Source of the DNA: an uncultured Burkholderiaceae bacterium | GTDB taxonomy: Bacteria > Pseudomonadota > Gammaproteobacteria > Burkholderiales > Burkholderiaceae | NCBI GenBank assembly: GCA_937871985.1 | Contig: CALMPB010000113.1 | Coordinates: forward strand, 1-6,559 | Direction of reading: 5' to 3' | DNA: 6,559 nt | In this document: positions 1-5,788 of the stretch, piece by piece | Layout of the letters: the number at the start of each line of letters is the position of its first letter | How positions within the stretch are numbered: position 1 is the first letter of the stretch | Notes under the pieces: generated by a model | Seen by the model: only the letters and a program-made list of their open reading frames with translations | Told to the model about the DNA's origin: nothing | The model's database searches: none | Program-made: the position numbers and the translations under genes

Positions 1-1
1 C

Positions 2-82
2 GCCCGCGAATTGGCACCGGACAGCGCCGCCGCACGCGAAATCACTGCATTGGTGGATGAACTATTGCGGTGGTCGCCATGA
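2..82 (+). CDS. parA: C-terminal end of a ParA-type partition ATPase (5' truncated)
   Basis: Only the last 26 codons are inside the window; the frame opens at base 2 and ends at TGA 80-82. The visible tail reads ARELAPDSAAAREITALVDE and continues LLRWSP. An 'ELAPDS...AREI..LVDEL' ending is typical of the C-terminal helix of ParA/MinD-like ATPases in mobile elements. No Walker motif is available because the N-terminal part lies upstream. The stop overlaps the next start codon (ATGA at 79-82), so it is translationally coupled to the small gene that follows. The ParA assignment rests on this short tail plus the gene order known for Tn4371-like ICEs (parA, small gene, DUF2840, traF, relaxase), so it is mostly inference from context. 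Confidence 0.6.
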   Translation, partial: ARELAPDSAAAREITALVDELLRWSP

Positions 83-354
83 GCAGCGACAGCAACTCAC
101 CGAACGGCAAACGCACGGGCAAGCGCATCACCATCGGTGCGCGTCCGCCCACGAATCCGCACGCCGAGGCGTGGATTCGTCAGGGCGATACCGCCGACCT
201 CCAGAAAGGCGACCTCTACACGGCCCGCCTGACCATCGACATCACACCCGCCTTGCGGGCGCGCATCAAGGTCTCGGCCTTCACGCAAGGCATGACTGTG
301 GCCGACTTGCTGCGCGCACTGCTGGAGCGCGAGTTCCCGGAGAACACACCATGA
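79..354 (+). CDS. Small ribbon-helix-helix protein of the partition operon
   Basis: A 91-residue protein with a basic, low-complexity N-terminus (GKRTGKRITIGARPP) and a C-terminal half that fits a ribbon-helix-helix fold: strand YTARLTIDI near residues 48-56, helix TPALRARIKVSAFTQG near 57-72, then helix TVADLLRALLEREF near 74-87. Such folds bind DNA as dimers, and lying directly behind parA it probably acts as the DNA-binding partner (a ParB or ParG-like role) or as operon repressor; this is inferred. ATG 79 was chosen because it forms an ATGA overlap with the parA stop. An in-frame GTG at 70 would add three residues (MVA) and has no better ribosome site. The stop at 352-354 overlaps the next start. 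Confidence 0.8.
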   Translation: MSSDSNSPNGKRTGKRITIGARPPTNPHAEAWIRQGDTADLQKGDLYTARLTIDITPALRARIKVSAFTQGMTVADLLRALLEREFPENTP

Positions 355-896
355 CTGCAAACCATCAAGTGCAGCCGGTAGCAGAAACGGCTGCACTCAT
401 ACAACCGCCACATAGACTCGCCGGCCAGGCCGACAGCGTGCCACTGATTCGCGTCTCGCTGGCCTTCATTGACCGGCGTTTCAACCTCTACCTGCGCTTT
501 GGCGAACCGGCACGCACGCTCCAGCTCGATCGCTGGCGGCGCTGCGCAATGTTCCTGCCCGCGTCCGTGTTCTGTCGTGTGCGTTGGCAGGCCAACGACT
601 ACGGCACCACGCGCTGGCAGCTCATGGTAATGCAGGCTTGCACGCCACTGGACACGGTGCAGCGCATCCCCGGCGTACAGCCCGGCGCGCGCCTGCTGCT
701 GCATGTCGAGGGCGACCAAAAGGTGCGCGCCGTGCTGGAAAAAATCGACGCTATCGAAGCGTTGGGTATCGCCGCTATCGACGTGTCGACCGCGTACTGG
801 CGCACGTTGGGCAACCGTCTGGCAGCGCGCCTTTCGCTGCCGAATTACAGCGCCGAGCGGCACATCGCCTGGCTGGCTGGGAGGGGATTGCAATGA
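351..896 (+). CDS. DUF2840 family protein
   Basis: A 181-residue soluble protein that I recognise as DUF2840, a family found almost only between parA-like genes and traF-like peptidases in ICEs and related islands. The family-like core runs from about residue 30 (PLIRVSLAFIDRRFNLYLRF) through WQANDYGTTRWQL, IPGVQPGARLLLHVEGD, and KIDAIEALGIAAIDVS to YWRTLGNRL. No catalytic motif, signal peptide or membrane segment is evident, and its biochemical role is unknown. ATG 351 has a GGAG Shine-Dalgarno at 339-342 with 8-base spacing and overlaps the preceding stop (ATGA). The frame is open back to base 57, but that extension overlaps the upstream gene in another frame and is not family-like. Its stop overlaps the traF start. 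Confidence 0.88.
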   Translation: MTANHQVQPVAETAALIQPPHRLAGQADSVPLIRVSLAFIDRRFNLYLRFGEPARTLQLDRWRRCAMFLPASVFCRVRWQANDYGTTRWQLMVMQACTPLDTVQRIPGVQPGARLLLHVEGDQKVRAVLEKIDAIEALGIAAIDVSTAYWRTLGNRLAARLSLPNYSAERHIAWLAGRGLQ

Positions 897-1441
897 CAGC
901 CGAACCTCGCTCGCGTCCGCGCATTCGCATCGTGCTGGCCGTCCTGTCCGCCTGCGGCCTCGCTGCGTTGGCCTGGGCGTCCTTCGTGCAGCCTGCGGCG
1001 CACGTCATCTACAACCGCTCTGACAGTGTTCCGGTCGGCTGGTATCGCATTGAGCGGGCCGACTCGCCGCCACGTCCTTTGTCCGTGGGCAACATCGTGC
1101 TGACCCGACTTCCGGCAGACGCAGCCGCACTGGCTGCACAGCGCGGCTACCTGTCGTTGCACATCCCACTGCTCAAACGTGTGGGCGCGGTCGCGCCACA
1201 ACACGTCTGCATCGTGGACGCTCAGGTGCACATCGACGGCGTGCCGGCGGTTGCCGTGCAGCCTGCCGACCGCATGGGCCGTTCCTTGCCATCCTGGCCG
1301 CAGTGTCGACCGCTGGCCGATGGCGAACTGTTCCTGTTGAGTGCGACCAATCCGGCGTCGTTCGACAGCCGTTACTTCGGGCCGATCCAGACATCCGCCG
1401 TGATCGGCACAGCGCATCCCATCTACTTGGAGAAGCAGTGA
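893..1441 (+). CDS. traF: TraF-like S26 signal peptidase of conjugative transfer
   Basis: A 182-residue S26 family serine peptidase. One N-terminal membrane segment (about residues 11-36, IRIVLAVLSACGLAALAWAS) anchors it in the inner membrane with the catalytic domain in the periplasm. The Ser box is NRSDSVPVGWY at 41-51, with Ser45 the predicted nucleophile; the Lys base is in LLKRVGA, Lys95; the C-terminal box is FDSRYFGPI around 157-165. In RP4, TraF matures and cyclises the TrbC pilin, and the same role in mating-pair formation is inferred here. Cys106 and Cys138 could form a disulfide. ATG 893 has a GAGGGG ribosome site at 881-886 and an ATGA overlap with DUF2840. A longer in-frame extension upstream overlaps that gene and is rejected. 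Confidence 0.9.
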   Translation: MTAEPRSRPRIRIVLAVLSACGLAALAWASFVQPAAHVIYNRSDSVPVGWYRIERADSPPRPLSVGNIVLTRLPADAAALAAQRGYLSLHIPLLKRVGAVAPQHVCIVDAQVHIDGVPAVAVQPADRMGRSLPSWPQCRPLADGELFLLSATNPASFDSRYFGPIQTSAVIGTAHPIYLEKQ

Positions 1442-2010
1442 TGACCTTGCTTGACTTCCTGCCTCGCTGGCACGTTGACCTTTGTCTTCCATGCAGCACA
1501 CTCGTCGCGCTACTGCTTGTTGTTGTCGTGCTATCAGGCGTGCCGATGGGCATGTGTTCGCCGTGTCGCCATGCGTGCAGTGCGAGCGCATCCGCGCTGC
1601 ACTTCGCACGGCATCCTCTGTGGCTTTTGCGCTGCATGGTTTTGCACGCCGCTGCGCATGTCCATGCGCACTTCGGCGTGCATTCCCCTGTGCAGATTGC
1701 TTGCCACGAACGCACCATGCCTGCGGCATGGCAGGCGTTCGTCGGTCGGCAGACTGCGCTCTGCGCAGCGCCGCCGGGGCATCGCATTCCCGTGCCGTTA
1801 GGCCAGGAAAAGATGCAGGGCAAGATAAAAGGTCGCGGCACGTTGTTGCGCGAAAAAGCAGTCTGCACGTGGGGGCGGCGCGGCACGCGCTGGTTGCGGC
1901 ACCGTGCCGCGTGGATCGCCAAGGCCTTGTCGGCATTGAGCCAAGCGCGTGCCTCGCACGCTTGGCTGCGACAGCCTTGGATGGGGATAGCGCATGAACC
2001 GCAACGATGA
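1441..2010 (+). CDS. Doubtful ORF between traF and the relaxase gene
   Basis: A 189-codon open frame whose ATG overlaps the traF stop (TGATG) and lies 8 bases after GGAG at 1429-1432, so initiation is plausible. It would encode one hydrophobic segment near residues 18-37 (CSTLVALLLVVVVLSGVPMG), then a His-, Cys-, Arg- and Trp-rich tail with no family I recognise. Evidence against it: it runs through a chain of large DNA hairpins, the other two plus frames are also open across 1482-1801, its composition is unlike normal proteins, and it overlaps the relaxase gene by 17 bases. A rival frame, 1482-1997 (171 codons, Cys/Arg/Ala-rich), ends in an ATGA overlap with the relaxase start, the junction style of this operon, but it has no clear ribosome site. 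A short membrane peptide or no gene at all are both possible. Confidence 0.25.
   Translation: MTLLDFLPRWHVDLCLPCSTLVALLLVVVVLSGVPMGMCSPCRHACSASASALHFARHPLWLLRCMVLHAAAHVHAHFGVHSPVQIACHERTMPAAWQAFVGRQTALCAAPPGHRIPVPLGQEKMQGKIKGRGTLLREKAVCTWGRRGTRWLRHRAAWIAKALSALSQARASHAWLRQPWMGIAHEPQR
1574..1610. repeat. Hairpin A
   Basis: Outer stem CGTGC (1574-1578) with GCACG (1606-1610); internal loop A1579 opposite TTC (1603-1605); inner stem GTGC (1580-1583) with GCAC (1599-1602), G1584 bulged, then AGCGC (1585-1589) with GCGCT (1594-1598); apical loop ATCC. The outer stem can be lengthened with ATGC 1571-1574 and GCAT 1611-1614 if one G is bulged. Confidence 0.6.
1643..1682. repeat. Hairpin B
   Basis: Outer stem TGCACGCCG (1643-1651) pairs perfectly with CGGCGTGCA (1674-1682); internal loop C1652 opposite CTT (1671-1673); inner stem TGCGCATG (1653-1660) pairs perfectly with CATGCGCA (1663-1670) around a two-base centre TC. 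Seventeen base pairs within 40 bases makes it the strongest dyad in the window and able to form a cruciform or a stable single-strand hairpin. Confidence 0.75.
1706..1742. repeat. Hairpin C
   Basis: Outer stem ACGAACGC (1706-1713) pairs perfectly with GCGTTCGT (1735-1742); internal loop A1714 opposite CAG (1732-1734); inner stem CCATGCC (1715-1721) pairs perfectly with GGCATGG (1725-1731); loop TGC. Fifteen base pairs in 37 bases. Its stems differ in sequence from hairpin B while keeping the same 1/3 internal loop. Confidence 0.75.
1747..1773. repeat. Hairpin D (mirror orientation)
   Basis: Inner stem CTGCGC (1754-1759) pairs with GCGCAG (1763-1768) around TCT; a short outer stem CGGC (1747-1750) pairs with GCCG (1770-1773). 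The internal loop is AGA on the left opposite C1769 on the right, the reverse of hairpins A to C. It is weaker because the outer stem has only four pairs. Confidence 0.45.
1791..1911 (-). other. Candidate origin of transfer core: CGCGGCACG repeats around a TATCTTGC site
   Basis: The 9-mer CGCGGCACG occurs at 1834-1842 and 1879-1887, inverted at 1903-1911, and as a 7-base inverted match CGTGCCG at 1791-1797. GCGGCAC (1896-1902) and GTGCCGC (1904-1910) also make a tight palindrome. Between the first two inverted copies, the minus strand carries TATCTTGC (complement of 1820-1827), about 10 bases past a CGTGCCGCG arm. Relaxases related to RP4 TraI cut in a (T)ATCCTG/C core beside an inverted repeat; this site differs by one C-to-T change. 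With the relaxase gene starting only about 80 bases downstream, an oriT is a reasonable but unproven reading. The strand given is the one with the candidate nick. Confidence 0.35.
1939..1967. repeat. Hairpin just before the relaxase start
   Basis: AGCCAAG (1939-1945) pairs with CTTGGCT (1961-1967), a CG bulge lies on the left, then CGTGC (1948-1952) pairs with GCACG (1956-1960) around CTC. Twelve pairs in 29 bases. No T-run follows, so it is not a standard terminator. It ends 26 bases before the relaxase ATG and could be a relaxase-binding dyad, an autoregulatory site or an RNA structure affecting translation. Confidence 0.6.
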
Positions 2011-3940
2011 TGACCGTTTTCGCATCCGCCCAGGGGCGCCCAAGCAGCGCGGCGACGCCTTCATCAGCCAGGTGCTGCGCCAGACGAGCAAGGCCGGAGT
2101 CAAGGCCGCCAAGGCGAGCCATCGACCCGGTGCCCGGCTGGGGCGCGGACACGTCGCAGCCCGCTTTACCGGTACATCGCTGACCGCTGGTTCCCGGCGC
2201 GTGACCATCAAGACCCGGCTGGTCAATCTCGCCAAGGCCGGGCCGCGTTCGACGGCTACGCACCTGCGCTACATCGAGCGCGAAGGTGTGGGGCGCGATG
2301 GCGAACCGGGCAACGCCTATGGCCCGGCGACTGATGATGCCGACTTGGCTGCCTTTGAGAAACGAGGCCGCGAGGACAGGCACCAATTCCGCCTCATCGT
2401 CTCGCCCGAAGAGGCCGAACAGCTCGACGATCTGCGCACCTACACCCGCCACCTGATGGCCCGCATGGAAGCCGATCTGGGCACGCGGCTGGAGTGGGTA
2501 GCGGTCGATCATTGGAATACTGACAACCCGCATACGCACGTCGTTCTGCGCGGCAAAGATGATGGTGGCCGTGACCTCATCATTTCCCGCGACTACATCA
2601 GCCAGGGGATGCGCGAGCGGGCCTCGGAACTGGCGACTGAATGGCTGGGGCCGCGTACCGAACTGGAGATCCAGCGTGGCATGCAACGCGAAGTCGATCA
2701 GGAGCGATGGACGGGGTTAGACCGCACCTTGCAGCGCGAGGCCGTGGATGGAGTGGTGCGCACCGCACGGCTGGAGGCGGAACCCCGACTGCAACACCAG
2801 CGGCTGCTGCTGGTGGGACGCCTGCAACGCTTACAGCGTATGGGGCTGGCGAGCGAAATGCAGACCGGCGTCTGGGCTGTCCATGCCGATGCCGAACCCA
2901 CGCTGCGGGCGATGGGCGAACGCGGCGACATCATCCGCACCATGCAGCGGGCCATGAGCGGCAAGCAGCGCGATCTGGCCGTGTTTCAGCCCGGCGAGGA
3001 TGGCCGCACCCTTGTCGGTCGCGTGGCTGGCAAGGGGCTGACCGACGAGCTGTACGACAAGAGTTACTTGATTGTCGATGGCACCGATGGCAAGGCGCAC
3101 TATGTCGTGCTACCGCCCAGGACGGAACTGGAGCAGTACCCGACTGGTGCGGTGGTGGAGATCAAGGGATCGGCCGCCGCCCGTGCGGCGGACAAGACCA
3201 TTACAGCGATGGCCGCCGATGGCATCTACCGCACCGACCATCATCTGGCGGTTGCCAAAGCCCAGCCGCACCCTGACCGCGATCCCAGTGAAGTAGTCGA
3301 AGCCCATGTCCGCCGACTGGAAGCCCTGCGCCGTGCTGGCCTTGTGGAACGGCTGGCCGAAGGCGTCTGGAAGGTGCTAGACGACTTGCCCGAGCGGGGT
3401 CGCCAGTACGACACACAGCGCCTGGGCGGCGTGGCCGTGGAGCTGAAATCACACATGCCCATTGAGCGGCAGGCCCGCGTGATCGGCGCGACCTGGCTGG
3501 ACCAGCAGTTGATCGGCGGCGGCAAGGGCTTGGGAGATATGGGCTTTGGCCGCGAGGTCAAGAACGCATTGCAACAGCGCGCCGACTTCCTGGGCGAACA
3601 GGGATTGGCCGAGCGGCGCGGGCAGCGTGTGATCCTGGCGCGCAATTTATTGGCGACACTACGCAACCGCGAGCTGGTGAAGACCGCGCAAGACATTGCC
3701 GCCGACACCGGGCTGGAACATCGGCTGGTGGCCGACGGGCAGCGCGTGGCTGGTATCTACCGGCGCAGCGTTATGCTCGCCAGCGGGCGCTACGCCATGC
3801 TCGATGACGGCATGGGGTTCAGCCTGGTGCCGTGGAAGCCAGTGATCGAACAGCGGCTGGGGCAGCAGGTCGCTGCGACAATGCGCGGGGGTGGGGTGTC
3901 GTGGGAAATAGGGAGGCAGCGCGGGCCTTCGGCCGGCTAA
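1994..3940 (+). CDS. rlxS: Conjugative relaxase, VirD2-like with DUF3363 region
   Basis: A 648-residue protein that would nick the element at oriT, stay bound to the 5' end and pilot the strand into the recipient. The N-terminal nuclease domain spans roughly residues 68-220: THLRYIEREGV with Tyr93 the candidate nucleophile, DRHQFRLIVSPEEAEQL (His130), and the metal-binding cluster DHWNTDNPHTHVVLRG with His173, His180 and His182. The rest, about 250-640, is the DUF3363-type region seen in relaxases of Tn4371-like ICEs, ending VPWKPVIEQRLGQQ and VSWEIGRQRGPSAG. The length fits the family and no lesion is visible. The start ATG 1994 has GGGGA at 1983-1987 with about 7-base spacing. Hairpins and repeats directly upstream may be its target. 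The symbol follows Tn4371-family usage and is by analogy. Confidence 0.9.
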   Translation: MNRNDDDRFRIRPGAPKQRGDAFISQVLRQTSKAGVKAAKASHRPGARLGRGHVAARFTGTSLTAGSRRVTIKTRLVNLAKAGPRSTATHLRYIEREGVGRDGEPGNAYGPATDDADLAAFEKRGREDRHQFRLIVSPEEAEQLDDLRTYTRHLMARMEADLGTRLEWVAVDHWNTDNPHTHVVLRGKDDGGRDLIISRDYISQGMRERASELATEWLGPRTELEIQRGMQREVDQERWTGLDRTLQREAVDGVVRTARLEAEPRLQHQRLLLVGRLQRLQRMGLASEMQTGVWAVHADAEPTLRAMGERGDIIRTMQRAMSGKQRDLAVFQPGEDGRTLVGRVAGKGLTDELYDKSYLIVDGTDGKAHYVVLPPRTELEQYPTGAVVEIKGSAAARAADKTITAMAADGIYRTDHHLAVAKAQPHPDRDPSEVVEAHVRRLEALRRAGLVERLAEGVWKVLDDLPERGRQYDTQRLGGVAVELKSHMPIERQARVIGATWLDQQLIGGGKGLGDMGFGREVKNALQQRADFLGEQGLAERRGQRVILARNLLATLRNRELVKTAQDIAADTGLEHRLVADGQRVAGIYRRSVMLASGRYAMLDDGMGFSLVPWKPVIEQRLGQQVAATMRGGGVSWEIGRQRGPSAG

Positions 3941-3944
3941 CAGA

Positions 3945-3976
3945 CCATCAATGCTGCTGGCAGTGCGTATTGATGG
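3945..3976. repeat. Inverted repeat just after the relaxase gene
   Basis: CCATCAAT (3945-3952) pairs perfectly with ATTGATGG (3969-3976) over a 16-base loop, starting 4 bases past the relaxase stop. No T-run follows, so a factor-independent terminator is unlikely. It might assist termination, mRNA stability, or mark the junction where cargo entered. Confidence 0.4.
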
Positions 3977-4062
3977 CCTCAACGTTATAGCTGATTACTT
4001 CTTGCGACACGCCGAGGCACTCATGCTTTTCAAATCGCTTTCCGATATCAAAGAAGCCTCCC

Positions 4063-4092
4063 TTGACAGTGCTCCAAAGCCTCACGTATATT
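4063..4092 (+). promoter_or_regulatory. Sigma70-type promoter of the cargo operon
   Basis: A perfect -35 hexamer TTGACA (4063-4068) and a -10 TATATT (4087-4092) are separated by 18 bases. Transcription would begin near 4099-4100 and leave a leader of nearly 90 bases before the GlcG-like start at 4187. The -10 overlaps the left arm of the palindrome at 4089-4116, which points to a repressed promoter. Confidence 0.7.
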
Positions 4093-4116
4093 TATGGAGC
4101 GATTGATCCATAAATA
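4089..4116. promoter_or_regulatory. Palindromic operator over the -10 and start of the cargo promoter
   Basis: TATTTATGGA (4089-4098) and TCCATAAATA (4107-4116) are perfect inverted 10-base arms separated by 8 bases. The dyad overlaps the -10 box and the likely start point, the usual place for a repressor of the TetR, MarR or HxlR kind. No regulator gene is in the window, so the family is not assignable; it may be encoded elsewhere in the element or chromosome. Confidence 0.65.
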
Positions 4117-4186
4117 AAAAATATTGAAGGTGCTGTGTTTTTTGACGGCAGCGGATCTCTTTTTCCTAAATATCTGGAGCATAGAA

Positions 4187-4597
4187 ATGAGTTTTCCTCT
4201 CGAAGTCGCTGAAGCCGTCGCGGCAGCTGCTAAAGCCACAACCAACGCCGAAGGCTTTCCAGCGGTGTGTATCAGCATCGTCGATGCTGCTGCTCATCCG
4301 GTTCTATTTGTTCGCATGGACGGAGCAATTCTGGGTGCCATTGATGTGGCCACTCGCAAGGCCCGTACTGCCGCTCTGTTTCAGAAAGACAGCGCTGAGC
4401 TGGGCAAAATCGCGCAACCGGGTGCTATCTGTTACTCCCTGGAACACACCAACGGCGGCTTGATCAGCTTTGGCGGTGGAGTCGTATTGCGCGACAAAAA
4501 CGGAGATCTGATCGGAGCAGTTGGTATTTCCGGTGCCAGCGTCGAGGAAGACGAAATCATTGCTCACGCCGCTGCACGAGTAGCCTCATACGCTTAG
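4187..4597 (+). CDS. GlcG/HbpS-like (DUF336) protein
   Basis: A 136-residue protein of the GlcG/HbpS (DUF336) family. Family signatures are ISIVDAAAHPVLFVRMDGA at about 28-46, followed by ATRKARTAALF, then SFGGGVVLRD and IGAVGISGASVEEDE near the C-terminus. Some members bind haem (HbpS) and others accompany glycolate or aromatic catabolism genes; which applies here cannot be told. No signal peptide is seen, so it is probably cytoplasmic. ATG 4187 has a GGAG site at 4176-4179 with 7-base spacing and gives the expected N-terminus MSFPLEVAEAV. An upstream in-frame TTG at 4124 would add 21 unrelated hydrophobic residues and is not favoured. It is the first gene of the cargo operon, with the MFS gene 9 bases after its stop. 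Confidence 0.85.
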   Translation: MSFPLEVAEAVAAAAKATTNAEGFPAVCISIVDAAAHPVLFVRMDGAILGAIDVATRKARTAALFQKDSAELGKIAQPGAICYSLEHTNGGLISFGGGVVLRDKNGDLIGAVGISGASVEEDEIIAHAAARVASYA

Positions 4598-4606
4598 GAG
4601 TTCATT

Positions 4607-5788
4607 ATGCCGTACGCCCTGCTTGCGCTGGCCATCTCCACATTCGCCATTGGTACGACTGAGTTTGTGATTGTTGGTCTGATTCCTGAAATGTCCCGAG
4701 ATCTGAACGTCTCGGTCCCCACCGCAGGCCTTCTGGTCAGCCTTTATGCATTGTCTATCACTGTGGGAGGTCCGACCTTCTCTGCGCTCGCCGGGCGTTT
4801 TTCCCGCCGTGGGCTAATCATAGGCTTGATGGTCATTTTCACTCTGAGCAATCTTGCCGCCGCGTTCGCTCCCGGCTACGGAACACTGCTTGCAGCGCGG
4901 ATCGTCATGGGGGTAGCCCATGGCGTGTTCTTCGGTGTGGGGGCTGCCGTCGCCATGTCGCTTGTTGACAGATCAAAGGGTGCAAGTGCTGTCGCTGTGA
5001 TGATGGGCGGACTCACCATCGCCATGGTCGTTGGTGTTCCATTGGGTTCGTGGGTTGGTCAAGCCTTCGGTTGGCGCACGCCATTCCTGGCAGTCACAGC
5101 GCTCGGGATAATCAGCTTGATCGGACTGTTCCTGTTTCTGCCCAAGCATATTCCCCATACCCCACAAAGTGGATTCCTGTCGCAGCTTGCGTTGCTCGGC
5201 AATCCTCGACTGAGCCGCTTGTATCTGATTACCGCACTCAGTTTCGGCGGTACTTTTGTGGTCTTCACCTTCCTGTCACCACTTATGACCGAGGTCACCG
5301 GGGTCAACGAGTCAACGGTCAGTTGGGCGTTGATGTTGTTCGGCGGTGCCACCGTAGTCGGTAACTTCATCGGCGGGAAGCTGGCGGATGCACTGGGCTC
5401 CAAACAAGCACTGAGCATCATGCTGGTCGGGCTGATCCTCAGCCTTCTGGCACTCCCGCTGACGGTGTATCATCTGTTTCCCATGCTCATCAACATCACG
5501 CTGTGGGGCATCTTCGCCTTCGCCATTTCGCCCATCATGCAATCGGCGGTGGTTGCCCTGGCCCAGGTAGAAGCTCCGAACGCCATCGATACCGCTTCCG
5601 TGTTCAACATCGCCGCGTTCAATCTGGGAATAGCAAGCTGTTCCTTCATCGGCGCCAAGCTGGTCGCTGGTCCTGGACTGCTCGCCACCCCATGGGCCGC
5701 TGTGGCATTCGCAGTACTGGCATTGATCATCACCACATTGTTCATGCAGGGCAAAGTCAAAAACACACTGGCGGAGGGTGCAGTATGA
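4607..5788 (+). CDS. MFS transporter of the DHA1 drug/metabolite exporter type
   Basis: A 393-residue inner-membrane protein with about 12 hydrophobic segments. The first helix carries GTTEFVIVGLIPEM (16-29), the typical opening of DHA1 exporters such as YdhP/AraJ-like proteins, with Glu19 in the membrane. The loop 2-3 motif A is AGRFSRRGL (62-70), motif B is ARIVMGVAHGVFFG with Arg98, and motif C, a mark of antiporters, is GVPLGSWVG (143-151). Proton-driven export of a small molecule is therefore likely; the substrate is unknown. AGGAG at 4596-4600 lies 6 bases before the ATG. The stop overlaps the next start by ATGA, implying coupled translation with the FrnE-like oxidoreductase and a joint role in handling the same compound. 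Confidence 0.9.
   Translation: MPYALLALAISTFAIGTTEFVIVGLIPEMSRDLNVSVPTAGLLVSLYALSITVGGPTFSALAGRFSRRGLIIGLMVIFTLSNLAAAFAPGYGTLLAARIVMGVAHGVFFGVGAAVAMSLVDRSKGASAVAVMMGGLTIAMVVGVPLGSWVGQAFGWRTPFLAVTALGIISLIGLFLFLPKHIPHTPQSGFLSQLALLGNPRLSRLYLITALSFGGTFVVFTFLSPLMTEVTGVNESTVSWALMLFGGATVVGNFIGGKLADALGSKQALSIMLVGLILSLLALPLTVYHLFPMLINITLWGIFAFAISPIMQSAVVALAQVEAPNAIDTASVFNIAAFNLGIASCSFIGAKLVAGPGLLATPWAAVAFAVLALIITTLFMQGKVKNTLAEGAV

Larger units (their letters stand above)
1571..1773. repeat. Array of four long imperfect hairpins upstream of the relaxase gene
   Basis: Four successive inverted repeats, described one by one below, fill most of this stretch. Hairpins at 1574-1610, 1643-1682 and 1706-1742 share one plan: an outer stem, an asymmetric internal loop of 1 base on the left and 3 bases on the right, an inner stem, and a small apical loop. 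The hairpin at 1747-1773 shows the mirror image (3 left, 1 right), as if inverted. The word GCACTTCG occurs at the same place in the right arms of the first two (1599-1606 and 1668-1675). The position between traF and the relaxase gene suggests part of an origin of transfer, a single-strand initiation site, or a structured RNA; function is inferred. Confidence 0.6.
3941..4186. other. Boundary between conjugation module and cargo; contains a 51-codon ORF
   Basis: This stretch has no recognisable gene. It starts GC-balanced and becomes AT-rich toward 4110-4170, unlike the GC-rich relaxase gene. An inverted repeat lies at 3945-3976 and the cargo promoter and operator at 4063-4116. A plus-strand ORF at 3951-4106 (51 codons, starting MLLAVRIDGLNVIADYFLRH) has natural-looking codons but no Shine-Dalgarno and ends inside the operator; it could be the remnant of a gene cut at the cargo insertion point. 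I do not recognise it. Confidence 0.5.

Noticed and set aside
57..350. N-terminal extension of the DUF2840 frame
   Set aside because: It overlaps the ribbon-helix-helix gene in another frame, gives a His/Arg-rich sequence foreign to the family, and ATG 351 has its own GGAG site.
1571..1773. Possible CRISPR array or integron attC array
   Set aside because: The hairpins have no common repeat sequence or regular spacers as in CRISPR, and no attC core sites (RYYYAAC/GTTRRRY pairs) or integrase were seen.
845..2686. Long minus-strand open frame (613 codons) across traF, the hairpin block and the start of the relaxase gene
   Set aside because: It lies opposite two well-supported plus-strand genes, has low-complexity Arg/Ala/Cys/His-rich content and no family signature; it is a GC-rich shadow frame.
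3241..3708. Minus-strand open frame opposite the relaxase gene
   Set aside because: Ser/Arg/Pro-rich antisense shadow of a well-supported gene with no recognisable domain.
4124..4186. TTG-initiated longer version of the GlcG-like protein
   Set aside because: The extra 21 residues are not family-like, no ribosome site precedes the TTG, and ATG 4187 has a good GGAG site.
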